A DNA stretch of 12,235 bases from assembly GCA_002746425.1 (NCBI GenBank), contig NVXB01000069.1:12298-24532 (forward strand), read 5' to 3'. Below, piece after piece: positions 6,447 through 12,235 of this stretch. The position numbers and the translations under genes were made by a program. Under the pieces are notes generated by a model, which was given only the letters and a program-made list of their open reading frames with translations, was not told the DNA's origin and searched no databases. This DNA is from Hyphomicrobiales bacterium. Lineage in GTDB: Bacteria > Pseudomonadota > Alphaproteobacteria > Rhizobiales > GCA-2746425. How positions within the stretch are numbered: the first letter of the stretch is position 1; each line of letters starts with the position of its first letter.

Positions 6447-7406
6447 GTTGGATTTTTGACAGAGTCTTCTGATGAATTGATTAGAATAATTGGCAATAGG
6501 GTTACTGAAGAAGAATCCCAGTTAATACGTCAGTATTTTGATCTCAAGTTGCCACCAATCACGTCTGTTCCTGCTTTGTCAGGTATGTTTGGCCTCAACG
6601 AAGGGTTTATCTGGTCGGTGATAAACCGGGCTACGAAACATTATCGTAGGTTTGAGATTCCCAAAGGTCGAACGACGCGGACTATCTTCGCTCCGAAGGT
6701 CGGTTTAAAAATGATTCAGAAGTGGCTCAGCATCCATTTTCAGGAATGTTGGTCCAGCCCACGCTCTGTTTTTGGCTTTGTTCCCGGACGGTCACATTTG
6801 GCCGCTGCCGCCCAACATCTCGGAAGTGAATGGGTTATGTCCATAGACATTAAAAATTTCTTCCCCTCTACTTCCACACAGAAAGTTGAGGCAGCTCTGG
6901 GACGTCTTGGTTATAATGATGAGTTCAGCAGGATGGCGATTACAAAGTTGACTTGTCTACGAGGGGGGTTGGCTCAAGGGGCTCCTTCGAGCCCAATATT
7001 ATCGAACATTGTGTTACATGATCTCGACCAGCGTTTATCACAATACACTGAGGCAAATGATCTTGTGTACACAAGATATGCGGATGATATTGTAATCTCT
7101 GGAAATGATAGCCCGCCTAACGATATAATAGATGATGTGCGATCAATGGTAAAAGATGATGGTTGGGAAATCGCAGAATCAAAAACTTCCTTGGATAGGA
7201 TACCCAATCGACTAAAAGTCCATGGATTGCTTGTCCACGGAAAACAAATTCGTTTGACCAAGGGATATCGAAACAAAATAAGGGCCTACCAACATCTATT
7301 GGCTAATAACAAGATTACAGATGAAGACTTCAGTAAAATTAGTGGTCATATACGGTACGCATCATCTGTAGAAAAATTCGATACTCATCCTGATAATTAC
7401 GACTGA
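6417..7406 (+). CDS. Retron-type reverse transcriptase
   Basis: This 329-residue protein is the usual retron RT length. Motifs run in order: SVFGFVPGRS (117-126, RT1 region), SIDIKNFFPS with catalytic Asp144, AQGAPSSPILSN (186-197, the usual PQGAPTSP block), YTRYADDIVIS with Asp223 and Asp224, and KVHGLLVHGKQIRL (267-280), where classical retrons have VTGLVV. The C-terminal region (YRNKIRAYQHLL, then GHIRYASSVEKF) matches the corresponding Ec86 RT segment and is too short for a group II intron maturase or endonuclease domain. The enzyme would copy the adjacent msd RNA into msDNA. The TAA directly before ATG 6417 makes this the first possible start; the next Met is residue 57, which would cut into the conserved N-terminal region. 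The a2 repeat covers codons 1-5. Confidence 0.93.
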   Translation: MKPPHPSSFSVGFLTESSDELIRIIGNRVTEEESQLIRQYFDLKLPPITSVPALSGMFGLNEGFIWSVINRATKHYRRFEIPKGRTTRTIFAPKVGLKMIQKWLSIHFQECWSSPRSVFGFVPGRSHLAAAAQHLGSEWVMSIDIKNFFPSTSTQKVEAALGRLGYNDEFSRMAITKLTCLRGGLAQGAPSSPILSNIVLHDLDQRLSQYTEANDLVYTRYADDIVISGNDSPPNDIIDDVRSMVKDDGWEIAESKTSLDRIPNRLKVHGLLVHGKQIRLTKGYRNKIRAYQHLLANNKITDEDFSKISGHIRYASSVEKFDTHPDNYD

Positions 7407-7457
7407 GCTTCATATTGTTGTTCGACCATACCAAACCAAGGTTCAAATTTTGTATTC

Positions 7458-8090
7458 TCACAACCGCCATCGCACCATTGCGTTAGTGATTTTTTCCGGT
7501 TCATCTCTAATCCTAATAATGGCCTGACGCGATAATCCGGTGTGCTTGGAAATTGCACTGGCACCCTGACCAGTTCCCAGCAAATTCTGTACTAGTTCAT
7601 AAGTCTCACGATCATATGATGGTTTACGCCCCTTGAACCGATCACCCTTGGCCTTTGCCAACTCAATACCAGCCTTCTGAGCAATACTGTTGGCCTCGGC
7701 CTGTGCCTGTGCTGTAGCAGCGAGAAACGCTATCATAGTGTCTCTGACGGCCTGCTGGACGGGATCACATGTTGATCCATCAAAAGTCATGTCATTAATG
7801 ATGGTGCGTATGATAATGCCTTCTCGTATGAAATGCCGAACAGCATCAGTGACATCCTCATAATTACGGCCTAATCGATCCAGCCACCGCAGCAGCAATA
7901 CATCACCCGATCTGAGTTTATCATAAAGCCGCTTACCCTCTGGCCGTTCGCATAAGCGATGCTTTACCCCTGATACGCCATGATCGGCGATAATCTCATC
8001 AATGATAAAGCCAGCATCTTTTGCCTGAGTAATCTGATGCTCAAGGGTTTGATCCCGTGTTGATACACGTGCGTATAGAATGGTCGCCAA
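7458..8090 (-). CDS. Serine resolvase/invertase
   Basis: The protein has 210 residues. The N-terminal resolvase domain shows YARVSTRDQ with catalytic Ser10, then DHGVSGVKHRLCERPEG and the active-site segment LRWLDRLGRN (Arg68, Arg72), all intact. The long E helix runs through about 115-145, and a C-terminal HTH (about 157-205, ending GLSRQAIIRIRDEP) follows GRKPSYD, the standard small-recombinase layout. The TTG start (8090-8088) is supported by GAGG 7 bases upstream; no ATG fits better. The gene converges on the RT gene, with 51 bases between stops and no clear terminator. A cluster of TGTCCGT repeats lies just upstream and is the likely recombination and self-regulation site. It may resolve plasmid or transposon dimers, or move the island. 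Confidence 0.93.
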   Translation of the reverse strand: MATILYARVSTRDQTLEHQITQAKDAGFIIDEIIADHGVSGVKHRLCERPEGKRLYDKLRSGDVLLLRWLDRLGRNYEDVTDAVRHFIREGIIIRTIINDMTFDGSTCDPVQQAVRDTMIAFLAATAQAQAEANSIAQKAGIELAKAKGDRFKGRKPSYDRETYELVQNLLGTGQGASAISKHTGLSRQAIIRIRDEPEKITNAMVRWRL

Positions 8091-8104
8091 ATAAGAACCT
8101 CATA

Positions 8105-8216
8105 TGTCCGTTAATGTAATGTCCGTATATTAACGTGTCCGTTGATAAATTACAAGTTATACGGACAGGCATAAAAGTGCGCATAGCCTGTCGCCTGTCC
8201 CATACTCATACGGACA
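8105..8216. other. Putative res site: array of TGTCCGT half-sites
   Basis: Three direct copies of TGTCCGT(T/A) lie at 8105-8114, 8120-8129 and 8136-8145, 15-16 bases apart. Inverted copies lie at 8158-8167 (exact reverse complement of the 8120 copy) and at 8208-8216, with a variant direct copy TGTCCCATAC at 8196-8205. TGTC-led half-sites in inverted pairs are what Tn3-family resolvases bind. The pair 8136-8167 spans 32 bp with an AT-rich centre and could be the crossover site; 8196-8216 is a tighter pair. Position immediately upstream of the recombinase gene fits both recombination and autoregulation. The assignment of subsites is inferred. Confidence 0.65.
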
Positions 8217-8292
8217 GATGCCTAACATTGGTAATTCGACCGGATTGCCGCAATGTTTGTCATGATGCATCTTTCTTTCATCTTTATAGCAA

Positions 8293-8673
8293 GTGATTGT
8301 CAGATATGTGCATCAAGGTTTGGGAACCCGGTTGGCCGATAAACGCTCAGAATTAGAGCTTCGATTAATTGATATCGCAGCCATGAGCAATCTCACTGTT
8401 CCTACTATCAGACTGATTGAAAGTGGTAGCGGCACGATAGGGGCACATCTCAAGATTCTAAAATCGTATGATCTACAACTTTCAGGGGCGGGTCTGGGTA
8501 ATGCTCTGCCCTATGGAAACTCGCTAGCCCAGCGCCGACAGCGTGTGGGTATTAGTCAAAGAAGGATGGCAGAACAGATAGGCGTTAGCCAAGGAACCAT
8601 CATCGGACTTGAGGTTGGCAAAAACATGGATAATGTTAATAATCGCCATACGCTGCTGCAATTTTATTCATGA
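8293..8673 (+). CDS. Tandem XRE-type helix-turn-helix regulator
   Basis: This 126-residue protein is built from two successive Cro/C1-type HTH domains. The first (about 10-61) includes LADKRSELELRLIDIAAMSN then TVPTIRLIESGSG; the second (about 77-120) includes LAQRRQRVGISQRRMAEQIG then VSQGTIIGLEVGK. The second is the closer match to the family consensus. It ends a few residues after helix 5, so the protein has no effector domain. The start is uncertain: GTG 8293 or GTG 8308, neither with a strong ribosome-binding site. The gene lies next to the resolvase half-site region and may control the resolvase, its own gene or the following one. Targets cannot be read. Confidence 0.7.
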   Translation: MIVRYVHQGLGTRLADKRSELELRLIDIAAMSNLTVPTIRLIESGSGTIGAHLKILKSYDLQLSGAGLGNALPYGNSLAQRRQRVGISQRRMAEQIGVSQGTIIGLEVGKNMDNVNNRHTLLQFYS

Positions 8674-8757
8674 AGTATGCGGATTGGATAATTCAGTAAA
8701 GCATCCCAAAATCTCATTAATGTAAATTCATACTGCCAACAGGCATCAGGATAAACC

Positions 8758-9087
8758 ATGTCAGGTAAGAAAACCAAACCCAGATTAGTTAAACTCGGTT
8801 GTGTTGATTGCACAGTTAGAGTCATTGATGAAAATGATACACCGCTTACCGGGTATCAGGCTAGGATTGCGCAGCACGATGTTGGCGCTATTACAAATAC
8901 GGTCGCTGTACCGGCCACAGCTAATGGCCATACATTTCATGTGCGCCAAGCAAAGTGGCCATCTACTATTCAATTGACAAAAGGTACCGCTTTCGCAAGC
9001 AGCACGAAAATAGACCTCAACCAAAATAGTGTTACTGTTTTCAAAATCTTACGGTGTGATAATTTGGATATCAGAACTGAGGAGTAG
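8758..9087 (+). CDS. Hypothetical protein, beta-rich, 109 residues
   Basis: The start is supported by AGG (8748-8750) 7 bases before the ATG. The basic N-terminus MSGKKTKPRLVK is followed by a Cys-Val-Asp-Cys pair (Cys15, Cys18) and alternating hydrophobic stretches (TVRVID, FHVRQA, TIQLTKG, SVTVFKIL) that suggest a small beta-sandwich. There is no signal peptide and no membrane segment. The segment VRVIDENDTPLTGYQARI resembles the opening strands of carboxypeptidase-regulatory-like or transthyretin-like domains, but the match is too weak for a name. It follows the tandem-HTH gene by 84 bases on the same strand. Function unknown. Confidence 0.6.
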   Translation: MSGKKTKPRLVKLGCVDCTVRVIDENDTPLTGYQARIAQHDVGAITNTVAVPATANGHTFHVRQAKWPSTIQLTKGTAFASSTKIDLNQNSVTVFKILRCDNLDIRTEE

Positions 9088-9310
9088 CCGAGATATTCTC
9101 TGTTGCACAGCGTCCCTCATAGTATGCACGCATATGCTGTATTATCTGACGCATCATAATGCTCATAATACACCAGACTTGCCTTGAAGTGGCGATATTA
9201 TTGACTAAATGCTGAATGGCACGATGGCATACCCCTATCGTTTACGGCATCGAATTGATGCTGTATTTGGCGAAATTGGCGGATTTTAATCAATATCTGG
9301 ACAGATTTTG

Positions 9311-9354
9311 GATCAAATTTGCTAAATAAGAATATCTAGACGATCAAATTTGAT
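9311..9354. repeat. 11-bp direct repeat and 12-bp palindrome at the rep 3' end
   Basis: GATCAAATTTG occurs at 9311-9321 and again at 9342-9352, 31 bases apart. The second copy extends to a perfect palindrome ATCAAATTTGAT (9343-9354) that includes the stop codon of the HUH protein. The spacing is near three helical turns, so one protein could bind both. The 9088-9343 interval otherwise shows no gene. Confidence 0.5.
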
Positions 9355-10579
9355 TTGGCACTCTTTCGAAGAGCAGTTTAGCCAGTTCTGGTTTTTTCCG
9401 TTTAAAATACGTAATAAAATCAATCTGATGAAAGATATCCGACCCGAACCAGTTACTATGTAAGGCGTATAAAAAATTACACACATGTCTCATACTAATA
9501 CTATTAGTACGGGCACGCTTTACACATTCAAGGTACTCATCTGCAAAAGTAAGCCATTGAACTATAAATTGTTCAGCAGGAATTGATTTACCATTATCAG
9601 CCTTCACATCGTCCAAATGCTGTTGACGTAACAATACCGCTATGCGTGATCTACTAATATTAATACCAGATTCTGAAATTGACTTACCGAATGAAAAATT
9701 ACGGTTAGCTCGCTTCCATGTACTATCAATTTGAACAAGCTTCACTACGGCATCTGCAGAGTCCATTCCAAAGCTAATCTCTCTTTTCTCCATTGATGCA
9801 TATTCGAGATATCCCTGAAGGCCGCCACACATGGTACCATCATCCAAAACAGTAGTGCCCTTAGCCCTGCGTACACATACCCGTTTAGCCCCAGAAAATT
9901 CATGAGCAATAATTTCTCTAAGCTCTCTACGTGCAAGATATGGATCAAATATAACTCCATGAAAATGAAACATTGCGTATAATTCATGGGGTGGACTTTT
10001 GGGATCAATACCAGTGGGCCATTCATTATCGGGTAGGTCAAACTCCAATTCATCTAGATACATTAACGCGATATCAAATTTACCACGGCAAATAGCGCCT
10101 TTGGTTAATTTCTTAAGCAATCGAAGCATTCTTCGACGAGCTTTTCTGGAAATCTGATTCAAGCACCCATTTACTGCTACCAAAAACATATTGATGGTAA
10201 TTGGGTGGCACACTATGGATGGCAGCTCATCAAATGCTTCCACCATTCTCTGACCACCACGAACTCTGTACTCTGTGGGCTTTGTATTTGTCGTAGGTTT
10301 GACAGTTTCCCAAGGTGCAGATTGTATTGTTGTACTGGCTTTTCGTTTAGCTTTAGATGACTTGGGATTAGCGCATATTGGGCACCATGGTGAATTACAT
10401 CTTCTTATAGCATTACAGCTTCTGGGCTTGCTCATAGCATTAGCAAATATTTGATTTTTACTATCTTGGTATTCTAATTCCATAACCTGTAGGGCTGCTT
10501 TTAATTTATCATGAACAGTTCCATTTGATATTCGTAACGACAAAATATTTTTGCGCATTCTTTTTGCAAATTTACTCAT
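9344..10579 (-). CDS. Putative HUH-type rolling-circle replication initiator
   Basis: The protein has 411 residues. A Cys cluster at 55-69 (C-x5-C-x4-C-P-x-C, in CNAIRRCNSPWCPIC) resembles the N-terminal zinc-binding motif of rolling-circle plasmid Rep proteins (consensus near C-x-SRxCPxC). The HUH metal motif appears as MFHFHGVIFDP (His205, His207). A Tyr motif follows as GYLEYASMEK (Tyr257 and Tyr260, Lys265), where the nicking Tyr would be. Spacing and order match HUH Reps and related transposases. AGGAAA, 7 bases upstream, supports the ATG. Codon use is AT-rich compared with bases 1-1700. It is divergent from a small RHH gene, as expected for a rep/cop cassette. Alternative readings are a relaxase-like or phage replication protein. 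No nick site has been identified. Confidence 0.6.
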   Translation of the reverse strand: MSKFAKRMRKNILSLRISNGTVHDKLKAALQVMELEYQDSKNQIFANAMSKPRSCNAIRRCNSPWCPICANPKSSKAKRKASTTIQSAPWETVKPTTNTKPTEYRVRGGQRMVEAFDELPSIVCHPITINMFLVAVNGCLNQISRKARRRMLRLLKKLTKGAICRGKFDIALMYLDELEFDLPDNEWPTGIDPKSPPHELYAMFHFHGVIFDPYLARRELREIIAHEFSGAKRVCVRRAKGTTVLDDGTMCGGLQGYLEYASMEKREISFGMDSADAVVKLVQIDSTWKRANRNFSFGKSISESGINISRSRIAVLLRQQHLDDVKADNGKSIPAEQFIVQWLTFADEYLECVKRARTNSISMRHVCNFLYALHSNWFGSDIFHQIDFITYFKRKKPELAKLLFERVPNQI

Positions 10580-10612
10580 TTAAATTTCCTGTAGGGCAAA
10601 CATTTGATGGCC

Positions 10613-10713
10613 CACTACATGCGTATATAGTGATTATGTTTGGAAATTCAGGAGATAGGCGTATTTTACATGTTCAATGATCTTGTTAGTGATCAAGGTA
10701 CTACTGATAGTAC
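10613..10713. promoter_or_regulatory. Divergent rep/RHH control region with dyads
   Basis: The spacer between the HUH gene and the RHH gene contains an imperfect 20-bp palindrome at 10613-10632 (arms CACTA/TAGTG, 16 of 20 bases symmetrical), a TGATC/GATCA pair at 10678-10695, and GTACT/AGTAC at 10698-10713. The motif TAGTGAT(T/C)A occurs twice (10628-10636 and 10687-10695). These are plausible operators for the RHH protein controlling both directions; binding is inferred. Confidence 0.4.
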
Positions 10714-10751
10714 TTCAGCCCTAAATATAGATGACAAATGGAGGGCATGAA

Positions 10752-10901
10752 ATGGAACGAAAAAAGGTCACAATCAGAGCCGTTGATACTGATGCTTGGG
10801 ACGTATTGCACAACATACGATTCCTTGAACAACGCATGGTCGGCGCAATCATCGCGGATGCTATTTTTGCTTATTGGGAAGCCAATTATGATGAGGAGTA
10901 A
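10752..10901 (+). CDS. Ribbon-helix-helix (CopG-like) DNA-binding protein, 49 residues
   Basis: The small protein starts MERKKVTIRAVDTDAWDVL and continues with a helix-rich remainder ending YWEANYDEE. The pattern is that of a CopG/Arc-type RHH: a basic beta-strand (KKVTIRA, 4-10), helix A (about 13-23), a turn with Arg28, and helix B (VGAIIADAIFAYWEA). GGAGGG (10740-10745) 6 bases upstream is the best ribosome-binding site in this part of the window and fixes the start. RHH proteins bind operators as dimers; CopG of pMV158 represses the rep gene of an HUH-type plasmid, and here an HUH gene lies divergently 172 bases away. I infer a copy-number or rep repressor. Confidence 0.72.
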   Translation: MERKKVTIRAVDTDAWDVLHNIRFLEQRMVGAIIADAIFAYWEANYDEE

Positions 10902-11009
10902 TTGTCGGCTGGATTGGAAACTGATTGCCATGCCATCAACATCGAAGGTTGTCAGGCCAGAGATGTGATTGCGTCTTTCAAGCTTGATGGGCGCGATCTC
11001 GACATCTGA
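10902..11009 (+). CDS. Short open frame after the RHH stop, possible separated C-terminus
   Basis: In the same frame as the RHH gene, directly after its TAA, 35 codons remain open (TTG first; LSAGLETDCHAINIEGCQ ... FKLDGRDLDI) and end 4 bases before a terminator hairpin. GAGGAG (10893-10898) could allow a TTG start only 3 bases later, which is too close to be ideal. Either it is a separate tiny gene or the TAA interrupts what was once an 85-residue protein. Composition looks coding, but evidence is thin. Confidence 0.3.
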   Translation: MSAGLETDCHAINIEGCQARDVIASFKLDGRDLDI

Positions 11010-11013
11010 TCCC

Positions 11014-11039
11014 GTGCCATATGAGAATATGGCACTTTT
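11014..11039 (+). terminator. Terminator of the RHH transcript
   Basis: A perfect 9-bp stem GTGCCATAT (11014-11022) and ATATGGCAC (11027-11035) with a 4-nt loop is followed by four T. It begins 4 bases after the short frame that follows the RHH gene. The T run is only on the plus-strand side, so it acts in that direction. Confidence 0.7.
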
Positions 11040-11126
11040 ACCCATCTGACTGGTAATGGTGGTTTCACTAGCACCCATAGCAAATCCGGAAGTTCGACGA
11101 GAATGGCTGCTAATACCGGTATAGGT

Positions 11127-11507
11127 TTATGATGATGGGCACTGTAACCATTCGCTGGTACCAGCATCATATTTTACCCGCAAACCATTCTGGGTGCGCT
11201 CTAGTGTGATGATATCGCGGTATGGCGCACCCTCAGCATGACAATCACCAATGAACTCTGTGCCGGAATTTGTTTGCCGTGGGTCTTTCAGCTCACATGT
11301 CCATTCAGTGCCGTAGAGTATATTATCCTCAACACCTAATGAGCCGCCATACTCGCCCAGAGACGAGGCTTGGCAGTTCCATGGACCATTATCACCTTTT
11401 GGAAAGAATAAGCCCTCATAGCCTGTCTGTGCGGCTGCGCTTATGGATGTCAGTCCAGTCAAACTGGTTATCACAAGGATTGATAATAAGTACTTCGTGA
11501 TAACCAT
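11127..11507 (-). CDS. Exported four-cysteine protein, probably periplasmic
   Basis: This 126-residue protein has a classic Sec signal peptide: MVITK, a hydrophobic core (YLLSILVITSLTGL) and an Ala-x-Ala-type cleavage site after SISAAA (cut near residue 26). The mature part (about 100 residues) has four Cys (45, 71, 89, 123), likely two disulfides, in the order GPWNC, WTCEL, GDCHAEG, LQCP. This matches a widespread uncharacterised alphaproteobacterial family as I remember it (W-x-C ... C-x-L-x-x-P ... C-x-G-E-G ... R-C-P), whose function is unknown. The start has only a weak purine stretch upstream (GGGCAGAT). No partner gene is evident; the lipoprotein gene upstream is on the same strand, 119 bases away. 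Confidence 0.72.
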   Translation of the reverse strand: MVITKYLLSILVITSLTGLTSISAAAQTGYEGLFFPKGDNGPWNCQASSLGEYGGSLGVEDNILYGTEWTCELKDPRQTNSGTEFIGDCHAEGAPYRDIITLERTQNGLRVKYDAGTSEWLQCPSS

Positions 11508-11626
11508 TATCTGCCCATCCCATTATCACCAAACCAATGAGCATATTGCTTCAGCACTCAAGCCAAAACAATATTGATATTATTAGCATTTGAATGGTGT
11601 CTCGACATCGGGCTTCTAAGCCGTGG

Positions 11627-12043
11627 TCAGTTCAGTTTACTACAAAATTGAACCATTCCCCAAAAACCCTCTCTGGCATTGGGAGAACCTGATATGTTTG
11701 CTCGCGAAAATACATTCGCTGCATTACGCCCCTCGGAAGCCAAATCACCCAGATTGATGCCATACTTGGAAACTTCACTTGAGTATGTGTTCCGAAATGT
11801 CGTTCCTAATCGAGTCAGTCGATATGGTTCATCACGAGCATTTTGTAGAAGCTGATGTAGTTTATAGATATCTTCAACCACACCCAATGTATGCAACTGA
11901 GTGTAATCTCGCTCGATGTTCCGATTAAACTGAACACAAAAAAAGATAGCCGTATAGATGGTTTCCAGCCGTTGTTTTCTGGAATTATCCTCACATGCAA
12001 CCAATAAAACGATGCATAGCAGCGGAACTATGATTTTTTGCAT
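11627..12043 (-). CDS. Small lipoprotein, function unknown
   Basis: I start this gene at ATG 12043 (138 residues): GGAG lies about 7 bases upstream, and the N-terminus MQKIIVPLLCIVLLVAC is then a normal lipoprotein signal. The lipobox is L-V-A-C with Cys17 as the lipidated residue. An upstream in-frame ATG (12070) would add MISLLWRIL, which is less fitting. The mature part is helical and polar, with Cys residues near each end (in AIFFCVQFN and MVQFCSKLN), possibly one disulfide, and a conserved-looking GYINLGDLASEGRN-like middle. Asp or Glu after the lipid Cys (CEDNS) leaves inner- or outer-membrane sorting open. No family recognised. Confidence 0.7.
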   Translation of the reverse strand: MQKIIVPLLCIVLLVACEDNSRKQRLETIYTAIFFCVQFNRNIERDYTQLHTLGVVEDIYKLHQLLQNARDEPYRLTRLGTTFRNTYSSEVSKYGINLGDLASEGRNAANVFSRANISGSPNAREGFWGMVQFCSKLN

Positions 12044-12235
12044 TAGTATTCTCCATAGCAGACTGATCAAAGCCTATGCGATCGTGTTTCTATCCGATGA
12101 TTAGTCGGCAGAAGGGCGTGCAGCCCTGTAATTATTGGGTGATCATTCACTTTGGTGGATGAACTGAATCATTATGTTCCACCGGCGTGTCGGTGCACCC
12201 AACGACATCTGCTAATCCCAATAGATCGCATGGCC

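Noticed and set aside
6417..7406. RT as a group II intron maturase or diversity-generating retroelement RT
   Set aside because: No maturase X or endonuclease domain and no intron domain V-like RNA; no template/variable repeat pair or target gene. Length and a1/a2 RNA favour a retron.
8105..8216. Repeats read as a CRISPR array or plasmid iterons
   Set aside because: Units are about 10 bases with 5-6-base gaps and mixed orientation, so not CRISPR. Placement beside a resolvase and TGTC-led inverted pairs favour recombinase sites over replication iterons, though iterons are not excluded.
10701..11078. 125-codon minus-strand frame as a full gene
   Set aside because: It overlaps the RHH gene with its strong ribosome-binding site and the terminator; the 3' half has no protein-like character. 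Only the upstream part is kept as a weak finding.
12088..12235. Minus-strand frame entering from the right edge and the hairpin near 12181-12198
   Set aside because: Only about 20 codons with no recognisable motif, and the hairpin has a short stem with no T run; insufficient to call.

Overview
The window looks chromosomal and alphaproteobacterial. The evidence is a CoxE-like VWA protein, a COG3618-type amidohydrolase, a CspA-type cold-shock protein, and a 16-bp fragment identical, from memory, to the 3' end of alphaproteobacterial tRNA-Ala genes. Genus cannot be read from the sequence. Bases 1-2262 look like ordinary core or shell genes. From about 2263 to 11040 the DNA is AT-richer and carries mobile-element and defence-type genes. 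The last 1.1 kb encodes two small exported proteins.

Layout: (1) 1-1700, the 3' part of a VWA/CoxE-like gene followed by an amidohydrolase, probably one operon. (2) 2001-2259, a cold-shock gene with its own terminator. (3) 2263-2853, a gene-poor junction with a tRNA-Ala 3'-end fragment, possibly an integration scar. (4) 4769-2854 (minus), an HD-domain dNTPase-like protein and a YwgA-like protein with overlapping stop and start, the same pairing as ywfO-ywgA of Bacillus. (5) 4991-7406 (plus), a candidate retron: a HEPN-like protein, an overlapping winged-helix protein, a ~147-nt msr-msd-like RNA bounded by perfect 12-bp inverted repeats (a1/a2), and a retron-type reverse transcriptase whose start codon lies at the edge of the a2 repeat. 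(6) 8090-7458 (minus), a serine resolvase preceded by an array of TGTCCGT half-sites. (7) 8293-9087, a tandem-HTH regulator and an unknown small protein. (8) 10579-9344 (minus), a putative HUH rolling-circle replication initiator, divergent from a 49-residue ribbon-helix-helix protein (10752-10901), like the rep/cop cassette of a small plasmid. (9) 11507-11127 and 12043-11627 (minus), a periplasmic four-cysteine protein and a lipoprotein.

How they may work together (inference): parts 4 and 5 form a divergent defence island. The retron RT and its RNA would make msDNA, and the HEPN-like and winged-helix proteins would be its effector and sensor or toxin and control. The HD enzyme may act on dNTP pools, the substrate of the RT next door. 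The resolvase, HUH Rep, RHH protein and tRNA scar suggest that the island arrived on, or absorbed, a small plasmid or integrative element. The strongest observation in the sequence is the a1/a2-bounded RNA together with a second, overlapping 10-bp hairpin that buries the RT start codon.
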